Shown piece by piece: positions 1 through 5,940 of a stretch of 6,752 bases of DNA (position 1 is its first letter; each line of letters begins with the position of its first letter). The translations under genes were made by a program, and so were the position numbers. The notes under the pieces were generated by a model. The model was given only the letters and a program-made list of their open reading frames with translations. It was not told where the DNA came from and searched no databases. Source of the DNA: Actinomycetota bacterium (GTDB taxonomy: Bacteria > Actinomycetota > UBA4738 > HRBIN12); NCBI GenBank assembly GCA_005883885.1, contig VAYF01000025.1, positions 1-6,752 of the forward strand. Reading direction: 5' to 3'.

Positions 1-351
1 CAGAGCGCCGGTCCGGACACCAAGGCGGCGGTCGGGTTGCTGACCCCGCCCGGCAAGGTGCCGTGGCGGGGGGCGGCCCTGGTGATCGTGTCGCCGAGCG
101 GCGACGACCAGGTCGTCGTGACCGTCGACGGTCTGCCGCGCGCGCGGGGCCCCTACCGGATCGCGCTCACCGACGGGCACGGGCACGCGGTGCCGGTCGC
201 CGTCGTCCGTCATCTGGACAAGGAGGGCGGCGCCATGAAGGGCCGTGTGGTCGCTCGAGATCTGACCGAGTACGTCCGCGTGGTCGTCACCGACGCGCGA
301 GGGCGGACGGTGCTGACCGGCGTGCTCGACCCGGCGCCTCCCACCGGCTGA
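1..351 (+). CDS. C-terminal part of a possible RskA-like anti-sigma or secreted protein (5' end outside window)
   Basis: The frame is open from base 1 to the TGA at 349-351, giving 116 visible residues. No in-frame stop lies upstream, so the gene very probably begins before the window; the TTG at 37 is only an internal possibility. The visible part alternates short hydrophobic strands with Gly/Asp turns. It includes VVVTVDGLPRARGPYRIAL and a later DLTEYVRVVVTDARGRTVL, which suggests a small beta-sandwich. The 'strand-GLP-short linker-Y-strand' pattern resembles the extracytoplasmic C-terminal domain of RskA-type anti-sigma factors, which normally follows an N-terminal zinc-finger-like domain and one membrane helix. 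Neither of those is visible here, so the function is a weak inference. It lies 37 bases upstream of the oxidoreductase gene on the same strand. An alternative is an unrelated secreted beta-sandwich protein. Confidence 0.6.
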   Translation, partial: QSAGPDTKAAVGLLTPPGKVPWRGAALVIVSPSGDDQVVVTVDGLPRARGPYRIALTDGHGHAVPVAVVRHLDKEGGAMKGRVVARDLTEYVRVVVTDARGRTVLTGVLDPAPPTG

Positions 352-375
352 TCCCGAACCGTTCCACCGCTTCCG

Positions 376-381
376 TATGCT
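376..381 (+). promoter_or_regulatory. Possible -10 element for leaderless transcription of the oxidoreductase gene
   Basis: TATGCT fits the actinobacterial TANNNT -10 pattern. It ends 7 bases before the ATG at 389, the spacing expected if transcription begins at the start codon. No Shine-Dalgarno sequence precedes that ATG and no recognisable -35 box is present. Six-base matches arise easily by chance, so this is tentative. Confidence 0.25.
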
Positions 382-388
382 CGGCGCG

Positions 389-1345
389 ATGCGCTTCGGA
401 CTCGCGCTCCCGCAGTACGGCTTCTCGCTCCCCACCGGCCGGATCGGGCTCGACGACGCCGTTGCGTGGGCACGCCGCGCCGAAGACCTCGGGTTCGATT
501 CCGTCTGGCTGTCCGATCACTTCTTCTATTCGTTCGCTCGCTACGGTGCGGACCCGTCGCCGGTCGCCGCGCTCGAGCCGCTCACCGCGCTCGCGGCGAT
601 CGCGACCGGCACCAGGCAGGTCCGGCTCGGCGTCCTCGTCCTCGCCGCCGGCTTCCGACCGACGGAGCTCGTCGCGAAGGCGGCTGCCACGATCGACCGG
701 CTGAGCGGAGGGCGACTCGACCTCGGTCTCGGGGCGGGCTGGCTGGAGGAGGAGTTCGTGGCCTTCGGCTATCGGGTCGGCACGGTCGGAGAACGGTTCG
801 ACGTCCTCGAGCGGACGCTGCAGGGGCTGACGCGGTCGCTCACCGACCCCGGCTCTCCCGGTCCGCCGCCGGTGCAAGACCCCCTACCGATCTGGCTCGG
901 CGGGAAGGGGGGTCCCCGCCTGCTGCGGCTCGCCGCTCGCTACGCCACAGGGTGGAACGTGGTGTGGCGGGTCTCGCCCGAGGACCACGCCGGGCGGGTC
1001 GTGGACGTCGCGGCCGCGTGCGGCCGCGAGGGCCGCGACCCGGCCACGTTCCGACGGACCGTGGGGCTGTACGGGACGATCGGGCTCACCGAGGATGATG
1101 CGCGGGCGCGCTTCGAGCGCGCCCGCGCATCGTTCCCCGGTCAGGCGATGCGCGACGAGACGTGGGAGACGTGGCGGGCGGACACGCTCAGCGGGTCGCC
1201 ACAGCAGGTGGTCGATCGCGTGCGAGCGTTCGGATCGCTCGGCGTCGAGGAGTTGATCCTTTCGCCATGGGCCCTTCCCTTCGCCGTGATCGAGCCGGAG
1301 ATCGTGGAGGTGTTCGCCGAACACGTGATGCCCGCGTGCCGATGA
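389..1345 (+). CDS. Luciferase-like (LLM class) F420-dependent oxidoreductase
   Basis: The 318-residue protein is a single-domain TIM-barrel flavin/F420 oxidoreductase of the bacterial luciferase superfamily, likely a cytosolic hydride-transfer enzyme using reduced F420. Visible family features are the N-terminal strand MRFGLALPQYGF, WLSDHFF at residues 40-46, the LGVLVLAAGFRP strand at 80-91, AATIDRLSGGRLDLGLGAGW at 99-118, and the phosphate-binding-like PIWLGGKGG at 167-175 followed by RYATGWN. The length matches the family. I chose the ATG at 389 because homologues start at the MRFG-type strand. An ATG at 377 would add only MLGA. No Shine-Dalgarno sequence is seen. The substrate cannot be read from sequence. 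Cofactor preference (F420 versus FMN) is inferred from the actinobacterial context and similarity to F420 subfamilies. The stop overlaps the start of the winged-helix gene, so the two are probably co-translated. Confidence 0.92.
   Translation: MRFGLALPQYGFSLPTGRIGLDDAVAWARRAEDLGFDSVWLSDHFFYSFARYGADPSPVAALEPLTALAAIATGTRQVRLGVLVLAAGFRPTELVAKAAATIDRLSGGRLDLGLGAGWLEEEFVAFGYRVGTVGERFDVLERTLQGLTRSLTDPGSPGPPPVQDPLPIWLGGKGGPRLLRLAARYATGWNVVWRVSPEDHAGRVVDVAAACGREGRDPATFRRTVGLYGTIGLTEDDARARFERARASFPGQAMRDETWETWRADTLSGSPQQVVDRVRAFGSLGVEELILSPWALPFAVIEPEIVEVFAEHVMPACR
1097..1131 (+). repeat. Perfect 16-bp inverted repeat inside the oxidoreductase gene
   Basis: Bases 1097-1112 are the exact reverse complement of 1116-1131, with a 3-base centre (TCG) at 1113-1115. 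As RNA the stem could extend to 1093-1135 through two Watson-Crick and two G-U pairs, giving about 20 paired positions. It encodes residues 237-248, a helix of alternating Ala and Arg (DARARFERARAS), which partly explains the symmetry through GCG/CGC codons. It is the longest perfect inverted repeat I found in the window. Confidence 0.8.
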
Positions 1346-1554
1346 CCTCGCCGCGCGAGGCCGTCCTCGCCGTGCTTCGCGACGCGGGCGAGCCGATCCA
1401 CTGGACCGTGATCCAGGACCGGGCGCTCCGGGCCGGCTACCTCGATCCGTTCGAGCAGCCCGACGTCCGCAGGTCCGTCCTGCGCGCGCTCCGCGGGCTC
1501 GTCGCCGAGGGCCTCGTCGTGAAGAGCGAGACAGGGGTGTACACGCTGGCCTGA
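1342..1554 (+). CDS. Small winged-helix (HARE-HTH-like) protein
   Basis: The 70-residue protein starts at an ATG that overlaps the oxidoreductase TGA (ATGA), an arrangement typical of translational coupling; no separate Shine-Dalgarno sequence is seen. The pattern is helix (PREAVLAVLRDAGEPIHW, 4-21), recognition-type helix (VIQDRALRAGYL, 23-34), a third helix (VRRSVLRALRGLVAEG, 42-57) and a final wing (LVVKSETGVYTLA, 58-70). This is the layout of HARE-HTH/winged-helix domains, where 'AVLR..GEPLHW..I' is followed by 'L..L...G.I.K...GVY'. The protein is essentially this domain alone. It could bind DNA as a dimer or act as a protein-interaction module. It carries no ligand or signalling domain, so any regulatory target, including its own operon, is conjecture. 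Confidence 0.8.
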   Translation: MTSPREAVLAVLRDAGEPIHWTVIQDRALRAGYLDPFEQPDVRRSVLRALRGLVAEGLVVKSETGVYTLA

Positions 1555-1559
1555 ACCTG

Positions 1560-1579
1560 CGGCCGGGCGGTCACGGCCG
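1560..1579. terminator. Possible bidirectional hairpin between convergent genes
   Basis: CGGCCG at 1560-1565 pairs with CGGCCG at 1574-1579 across an 8-base loop. This lies between the stop of the winged-helix gene (1554) and the stop of glpX (1571-1573). The position suits a shared terminator, but there is no T-run on either side and the stem is only 6 bp, so the call is weak. Confidence 0.25.
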
Positions 1580-2560
1580 GTACTGGATCGGCGAGAACCG
1601 TTCGAGCTTCTCGAAGGAGTGCTGCGATTCGATCGATCGGACCGTTCCCGAGCGCGACCGCATCACCATCGAGTGCGTGCTGGCCCCGTCCGGCCAGTAC
1701 TTCACGCCTTGAAGGAGGTAGCCGTCGGTGATGCCGGTGGCCGCGAAGAAGCAGTCGTCGCTCGCGATCAGGTCCTCCGTCCGGAGAACCCTCTCGAGGT
1801 CGTACCCCCCCTCGATCAGAGCCCGGCGTTCGTCGTCATTGCGCGGGTAGAGACGCCCCAGCATCGCGCCGCCGAGGCATCGCAGGGCGGCGGCAGCGAT
1901 CACGCCCTCGGGAGTACCACCGATCCCCATCAACAGGTCCACCTCGGTACGCGGAGCAGCCGCGACGATCGCGCCGGCGACGTCGCCGTCCGTGATCAGG
2001 AACACGCGGGCTCCGACCTCGCGGATCTCGGCGATCAACCCGGCGTGGCGGTCCCGATCCAGGACCGTGACCGTCACCTCCTCGGGCCGCTTGCCCTTGG
2101 CCTTCGCGACCTGCCGGATGTTCTCGGCGACGGGCGCGTCGATGTCGATCATGTCCGCCGCGTCGGGACCCGTCGCGATCTTCTCCATGTAGAGGGCCGC
2201 ACCGGGGAAGAACATCGTGCCCCGAGGGGCGAGCGCGATCACCGCGAGCGCGTTGGGCTGTCCGACCGCCGTGAGCCGCGTCCCGTCGATCGGGTCGACG
2301 GCGACGTCGGTGCCGGGACCGGCGCCGTCACCGACGTGCTCGCCGTTGAACAGCATCGGCGCCTCGTCCTTCTCTCCTTCGCCGATCACCACGACGCCGT
2401 CCATCGACACGGTGTCGATCATCAGCCGCATCGCATCCACGGCGGCTTGGTCGGCGGCGTTCTTGTCACCGTGTCCGATCCATCTGCCGGCGGCGAGCGC
2501 CGCCGCCTCGGTCACCCGGACCAGCTCCATCGCGAGGTTTCGGTCGGGTCGCTCGGTCAT
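1571..2560 (-). CDS. glpX: Class II fructose-1,6-bisphosphatase GlpX
   Basis: The cytosolic enzyme hydrolyses fructose-1,6-bisphosphate to fructose-6-phosphate in gluconeogenesis using divalent metal. The 329 residues match the usual class II length. Sequence hallmarks are GDKNAAD (31-37), GEGEKDEAPML (60-70), DPIDGT (89-94), PDAADMIDI (132-140), DGDVAGAI (191-198) and GIGGTPEGV (212-220). By alignment from memory to E. coli GlpX, metal or catalytic positions correspond to D37, E61, D65, D89, T94 and E218, all present. E. coli has Glu in DPIEGT where this protein has Asp (D92). The C-terminal ending resembles actinobacterial homologues. The ATG at 2560 is supported by a strong ribosome binding site; the frame stays open further upstream over the SDR gene, but that extension is a shadow. 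It lies 53 bases after the SDR gene and converges with the winged-helix gene. Confidence 0.97.
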   Translation of the reverse strand: MTERPDRNLAMELVRVTEAAALAAGRWIGHGDKNAADQAAVDAMRLMIDTVSMDGVVVIGEGEKDEAPMLFNGEHVGDGAGPGTDVAVDPIDGTRLTAVGQPNALAVIALAPRGTMFFPGAALYMEKIATGPDAADMIDIDAPVAENIRQVAKAKGKRPEEVTVTVLDRDRHAGLIAEIREVGARVFLITDGDVAGAIVAAAPRTEVDLLMGIGGTPEGVIAAAALRCLGGAMLGRLYPRNDDERRALIEGGYDLERVLRTEDLIASDDCFFAATGITDGYLLQGVKYWPDGASTHSMVMRSRSGTVRSIESQHSFEKLERFSPIQYRP

Positions 2561-2568
2561 CCTCGGTT

Positions 2569-2574
2569 CCTCCC
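2569..2574 (-). promoter_or_regulatory. Shine-Dalgarno site of glpX
   Basis: On the minus strand GGGAGG sits 8 bases before the ATG at 2560. It is the strongest Shine-Dalgarno sequence in the window and fixes the glpX start. The 53-base intergenic region around it shows no convincing promoter, so glpX may be read from the upstream operon. Confidence 0.75.
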
Positions 2575-2613
2575 ATCGACCTGCCACCGCCGGACGTTCG
2601 ACGCTCGGGAATC

Positions 2614-3600
2614 CTACGCCGTGGGCTTCGCGAGCATCCCGTGCGTGCGGTACCAGGTGAGCACGCGCTCGAGCGTGTCCTCGAGCGATCGGTACACGAG
2701 GCCGAGCTCGCGGGTCGCGCGGGAGCCGTCGTACCGGTGCCCGTGCAGGAGCGCGCGGATCGTCGCGGGGCAGACCGCGGGATCCTCGCGGATACGCGCA
2801 ACCAACCCGGTGAACGGGGCGACCGCGCGCACGAGCCCCCGCGGGATCCAGACGACACGCTGCGGCCGGCCGATCTGCCGCCGAAGGAGCGCGGCCGCCG
2901 AGCGCATCGTGAGCGAGGCGCCCGACAGCAGGTAGCGGCGATCGGCGACGCCGTTGCGGGCCGCCAGCAGGTGTCCGGTTGCGCAATCGTCGACGTCCAC
3001 GATCGAGAACGACGTATCCAGCAGGGCCGCGGTGCGCGCCCGCGCCGCGTACAGCAGCAGCTTCGCCGACCCGGTCGTGCGACCGGGCCCCTGGACCGAC
3101 GACGGGTTGACCGTGACGACCTCGATCCCGCGCTCCCGGCCTGCCGCACGCGCCTGCTGCTCGCCGAGGTACTTCGACCGCTCGTAGCGCGAGAGGAAGC
3201 GTCCTCGGTGCACCGAGTCCTCGGTACCGAGCGTGCCCGACCGTTCACCGATCGCGGCGGACGACGAGGTCAGCACGAGCCGTCCGATCCGGGCGTCGGC
3301 TGCTGCGTGCACGGCGGTGACCGCGCCGGCGATGTTGGACGCGTCGAGCTCGGTCGGGTCGCGCGGGCACATGCGGTTCACGCCTGCCACGTGGAACACG
3401 ACGTCGCAGCCACTCATGACGTCCGCGAGCGTCGATCGATCGATCAGGTCACCGGCGACGGGCTCGGCTCCCAGCTCCATGACCGTCGCCTTCGCGACGG
3501 GGCTCCGAGCGAGGGCCCGGACGGGCTCGCCTTCCGCGATCAGCGCGCGGATCACTGCCCCGCCGACGAACCCGCTCCCTCCGGTGACGAACGCCGTCAT
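2614..3600 (-). CDS. Extended SDR: NAD(P)-dependent epimerase/dehydratase, dihydroflavonol-reductase/HpnA-like
   Basis: The 328-residue protein has the extended short-chain dehydrogenase layout. An N-terminal Rossmann fold carries FVTGGSGFVG (4-13, the GxxGxxG nucleotide motif). It is followed by GDL at 50-52, DVVFHVAG (66-73) with the cofactor-binding loop, VLTSSSAAIG (109-118) with the catalytic Ser region, and YERSK (139-143) with catalytic Tyr139 and Lys143. VVTVNPSSVQGPG (161-173) and FSIVDVDDCATGHLLA (198-213) match the dihydroflavonol-4-reductase and hopanoid-associated HpnA branch, which acts on sugar- or sterol-like carbonyl/hydroxyl groups. The C-terminal tail ends in a typical RELG...SLEDTLERVLTWYR pattern. 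The substrate is unknown and no hopanoid genes are visible. The ATG overlaps the pgsA stop (ATGA), with no Shine-Dalgarno sequence and a hairpin directly upstream, so translation is probably coupled to pgsA. Confidence 0.92.
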   Translation of the reverse strand: MTAFVTGGSGFVGGAVIRALIAEGEPVRALARSPVAKATVMELGAEPVAGDLIDRSTLADVMSGCDVVFHVAGVNRMCPRDPTELDASNIAGAVTAVHAAADARIGRLVLTSSSAAIGERSGTLGTEDSVHRGRFLSRYERSKYLGEQQARAAGRERGIEVVTVNPSSVQGPGRTTGSAKLLLYAARARTAALLDTSFSIVDVDDCATGHLLAARNGVADRRYLLSGASLTMRSAAALLRRQIGRPQRVVWIPRGLVRAVAPFTGLVARIREDPAVCPATIRALLHGHRYDGSRATRELGLVYRSLEDTLERVLTWYRTHGMLAKPTA

Positions 3601-4187
3601 CGTTCACGCACACGCGTGAACGCGGAGGCGTACCGCCCGACGTAGTCGATGCCGGACCAAACGGTGATGATCGCGGCCATCCACATCAGCCACTCGTCCA
3701 GGAAGCGTCCCCACAACAGGACGTCGGGGCGCCAGATCGCGACGAAGATCGCGAGGAACTGGAGGTTCGCCTTCGCTTTGCCGAGCCGCGACGGGTTCAC
3801 GATCGAGCCTTCCGCCGAGCTCGCGACCCCTTTGAGGCCGAACACGACGATCTCGCGTGCGATGATCACGAAGCCCACCCAGGCCGACGCGCGGCCGACC
3901 GCGACGAGCGCGATCAGGACACCCGTCACGAGCACCTTGTCCGCGGTCGTGTCGAGGAAGGCGCCGAGCTGCGAGGTCCGTTTCCATCGGCGCGCGAGTC
4001 GCCCATCGACGAAGTCGGTGATGGCGGCGAGCGCGAAGAGCCCGGCGGCGATGGCGTCGGTCCGGTCTCCGCCGTGGAGCACCAAGGCCATCACGATGGG
4101 CGCGAGGATGACGCGCAGCCACGTGACGCCCTCGAGGAACCGTCCGGCTCGTTCGTCGGCGCTGCTCACACGTCCGAAGCGTACCAA
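3597..4187 (-). CDS. pgsA: CDP-alcohol phosphatidyltransferase, PgsA-type (phosphatidylglycerophosphate synthase)
   Basis: The membrane enzyme most likely transfers phosphatidyl from CDP-diacylglycerol to glycerol-3-phosphate, giving phosphatidylglycerophosphate. The full CDP-alcohol signature Dx2DGx2ARx8Gx3Dx3D is present at D58, D61, G62, A65, R66, G75, D79 and D83, and the surrounding DFVDGRLARRW and GAFLDTTADK are PgsA-like. Hydrophobic segments near residues 23-38, 45-57, 85-99, 102-118, 142-152 and 166-180 fit a multi-pass protein. Conserved REI (111-113) and GKAKANLQ (136-143) follow. The N-terminus keeps T-x2-R-x4-P (T22, R25, P30) but lacks the usual NLPN start. The start is uncertain: TTG at 4187 (196 residues, 10 bases after the EI gene) or GTG at 4169 (190 residues); neither has a good Shine-Dalgarno sequence. 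Another CDP-alcohol acceptor, such as inositol phosphate, cannot be excluded but fits less well. Confidence 0.93.
   Translation of the reverse strand: MVRFGRVSSADERAGRFLEGVTWLRVILAPIVMALVLHGGDRTDAIAAGLFALAAITDFVDGRLARRWKRTSQLGAFLDTTADKVLVTGVLIALVAVGRASAWVGFVIIAREIVVFGLKGVASSAEGSIVNPSRLGKAKANLQFLAIFVAIWRPDVLLWGRFLDEWLMWMAAIITVWSGIDYVGRYASAFTRVRER
3601..3622 (-). promoter_or_regulatory. Hairpin abutting the SDR start codon
   Basis: CGTTCACG at 3601-3608 and CGTGAACG at 3615-3622 form a perfect 8-bp stem with a 6-base loop. On the mRNA the 3' arm ends one base before the SDR ATG (3600-3598). It lies in the last codons of pgsA, where a Shine-Dalgarno sequence would have to be. A ribosome finishing pgsA would melt it, which fits coupled translation. 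This is seen in sequence; the role is inferred. Confidence 0.5.
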
Positions 4188-4197
4188 CGCCCGCCGT

Positions 4198-5688
4198 TCA
4201 GACCGTCAGGAGCTGCCGCACCTCGGCTGCCGTCGCGCAGGCGAGCGCCTTCGACGCGAGCGCATCCGCGCCGTCGAGGTCGACGGCGCGAACGGCCTCC
4301 TTGACCGAGGGGATCGCAGGCGGGCTCATCGAGAGCTCTTCCACCCCGAGACCGAGGAGCAACGTCGTCGCGGCAGGGTCGGCCGCCAGCTCACCACACA
4401 CCGCCGTCGAGATCCCCGATGCGGCTCCCGCCTCCGCGGTCATCGCGATCAACCGGAGCACGCTCGGATGGAGGGCGTCGGCGAGGTCGCCCAGGTGTTC
4501 GTTGCCGCGATCGGCGGCGAGCGTGTACTGCGTGAGGTCGTTCGTCCCGACCGAGAAGAAGGCGGCGACGCGCGCCAGGTGGGCTGCGGCAAGGGCCGCC
4601 GAGGGGATCTCGATCATGACCCCGACCTCGGGTGGGGCGGTCCCGACCTTCGCGGCCACGTCGCCGACCACGGTGAGTCCCGTACGGAGCTCCTCGAGCG
4701 TCGCCACCATCGGGAACATGATCCGGACCGGGTGATCGGCGGAGACGCGCACGAGCGCGCGTACCTGTGTGTGCAAGATGTCGGGTCGCGCCGACGTCAA
4801 CCGGACCCCTCGCACGCCGAGGAACGGGTTCGCCTCGGGAGTGAGTTCGAGGTAGGGGATCGGCTTGTCGGCGCCGGCGTCGAGCGTCCGCACCGTGAGC
4901 GGGCGACCGTCGAGCTCGACCGCCGCGGCTCGATACACCTCTTCCTGTTCGGCTTCGCTCGGCATCGTGTCGCGCCCGAGGAACAGGAACTCGCTCCGGA
5001 ACAAGCCCACGCCGTCGCACCCCGCCGCGAGTGCGGCCGCGACATCGGAGGAGCCGCCGACGTTGGCCATGACCGAGATGTGCCGTCCGTCCTTCGTCAC
5101 GGCGGGCTCGCTCGCCCGGGCGCGCGCCGAGCGTTCGCGGTCGAGCTGCTCCGCTCGATCGGCCTCCAACAGGGCGATCGTGGACGAGGGGGGGTCGATG
5201 TGAACGACCCCCGCTCTTCCGTCGAGCCCGATCGTGACCCCCTCGGCGATCCCGATGATCTGGTCGCCGAGACCGACCACGGCCGGGATCCCCAGCGCGC
5301 GGGCCAGCACGGCGGCGTGCGAGGTCGGCCCGCCGTGCGCAACGGCGATGCCCTGACAGGAGGCGGGGTCCAGCGCGATCGTGTCGGCCGGTTCGAGGTC
5401 GGCGACCACCAGGATCCCGGGGGCGGGGAGCTGCCCGTGCGGCGCCTCGACCCCGAGGAGCCTCGCCAGCACCTGACGCCCGACGCTCCGGAGATCGCCG
5501 GCCCGCTCCCGCAGGTAGGGATCGTCCAGTTCGTCCCAGGCGGTGGCCAGCTCCGAGACGGCACCCCTCCACGAGGCCGCCGCGCCGAGGCCGGGGATGC
5601 CGTCCGTCGCCGGATCGAGCAGCGCCTCATCCTGCAGGAAGAGCAGGTGCGCGTCGAAGATCGCCGCCTCGCCCGCGCCGACGCGCAC
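4198..5688 (-). CDS. ptsI: Enzyme I of the phosphotransferase system (PEP-protein phosphotransferase), 5' end out of frame with its fusion partner
   Basis: Enzyme I takes phosphate from phosphoenolpyruvate and passes it to HPr. The 496 residues from the GTG at 5688 contain the HPr-binding helices (AIFDAHLLFLQDEALL, DDPYLRERAGDLRSVGRQVL), the swivelling phosphohistidine domain with GGPTSHAAVLAR (His124), and the complete PEP-binding barrel. The barrel carries GVGLFRSEFLFLGRD (Arg231), VRTLDAGADKP (Arg267), ENPFLG-like EANPFLGVRG, EIPSAA (Glu360), GTNDLTQYT (Asn383, Asp384) and catalytic-type AVCGELAADP (Cys431). The C-terminus is complete. The start is suspect: clear EI sequence continues upstream in the same frame to the stop at 5935-5937, including VGIPASPGIAVGPA, without ATG, GTG or TTG. 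The GTG at 5688 would therefore cut about 58 residues off the EI fold. It is best read as the second half of a broken DhaM-HPr-EI gene. Confidence 0.85.
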   Translation of the reverse strand: MRVGAGEAAIFDAHLLFLQDEALLDPATDGIPGLGAAASWRGAVSELATAWDELDDPYLRERAGDLRSVGRQVLARLLGVEAPHGQLPAPGILVVADLEPADTIALDPASCQGIAVAHGGPTSHAAVLARALGIPAVVGLGDQIIGIAEGVTIGLDGRAGVVHIDPPSSTIALLEADRAEQLDRERSARARASEPAVTKDGRHISVMANVGGSSDVAAALAAGCDGVGLFRSEFLFLGRDTMPSEAEQEEVYRAAAVELDGRPLTVRTLDAGADKPIPYLELTPEANPFLGVRGVRLTSARPDILHTQVRALVRVSADHPVRIMFPMVATLEELRTGLTVVGDVAAKVGTAPPEVGVMIEIPSAALAAAHLARVAAFFSVGTNDLTQYTLAADRGNEHLGDLADALHPSVLRLIAMTAEAGAASGISTAVCGELAADPAATTLLLGLGVEELSMSPPAIPSVKEAVRAVDLDGADALASKALACATAAEVRQLLTV

Positions 5689-5940
5689 GATCGCCGCCTC
5701 CCGCTGCCGTGTGATGTCAGCGCGAACCGCGGCGATCGCCGCGTCCAGACGCGAGCGCTCTTCCTCCGGCGTCCCCGTGGCCCCATGCGGGACCGGGAGG
5801 TCGGGAACGTGGAGGTGGCGCGCGGGTCCGACGGCGATCCCGGGCGAGGCGGGGATGCCGACGATCGCTCCCTCGACGGCCGGGGCGCTCTCGGGTGCCG
5901 TCGGCTCGGTGATCGCCAGGTCCCGTGACGTTCGTCACGC
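5689..5940 (-). other. Frame break within HPr and orphan N-terminus of Enzyme I
   Basis: In the EI frame, bases 5934-5689 encode 82 residues that precede the GTG at 5688: a Pro/Ala linker (LAITEPTAPESAPAVEGA), the EI N-terminal motif VGIPASPGIAVGPA, and the first EI helix (PEEERSRLDAAIAAVRADI). The preceding in-frame codon is TGA (5937-5935). In the DhaM frame, HPr homology stops near 5921 (MRVTNVTG) and is followed by unrelated Arg/Pro/Gly-rich sequence. Joining the frames needs a +1 shift. That alone would still leave out the second half of HPr, roughly 43 residues with the Ser46-region helix and C-terminal helix. A 6-bp inverted repeat with a 4-base centre (5924-5939) sits at the junction. 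A deletion of 3n+2 bases, near 130, or an equivalent sequence error explains this best. Confidence 0.75.

Noticed and set aside
287..877. 196-codon minus-strand open frame opposite the oxidoreductase
   Set aside because: Antisense to a well-conserved gene, charged low-complexity translation and no family match that I recognise.
1007..1039. 9-bp inverted repeat with repeated GGCCGCG units in the oxidoreductase gene
   Set aside because: Explained by Ala/Gly/Arg codons in a GC-rich reading frame; much weaker than the repeat at 1097-1131.
1619..2935. 438-codon plus-strand open frame opposite glpX and the SDR gene
   Set aside because: Low-complexity composition, and it spans two well-supported genes on the other strand.
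2561..2986. 142-residue N-terminal extension of GlpX
   Set aside because: It overlaps the SDR gene and has shadow-like composition; the GGGAGG site and family length place the start at 2560.
5190..5212. 8-bp inverted repeat (GGGGGTCG / CGACCCCC) inside the EI gene
   Set aside because: Short, mid-gene, and of a kind expected by chance in GC-rich coding sequence; no T-run or regulatory context.
5717..5920. Residues 198-264 of the DhaM frame as a real C-terminal domain
   Set aside because: The same bases encode obvious Enzyme I sequence in another frame; the DhaM-frame reading is Arg/Pro/Gly-rich without homology that I recognise.
3649..5928. 759-codon plus-strand open frame antisense to EI and pgsA
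   Set aside because: Its translation is Arg/Gly/Asp-rich with no recognisable domain, and it lies opposite genes with clear conserved motifs. Long shadow frames are expected at this GC content.
5920..5940. Programmed +1 frameshift joining DhaM-HPr to EI
   Set aside because: A frameshift would restore EI translation but not the missing second half of HPr, and I see no recognisable slippery codon context.
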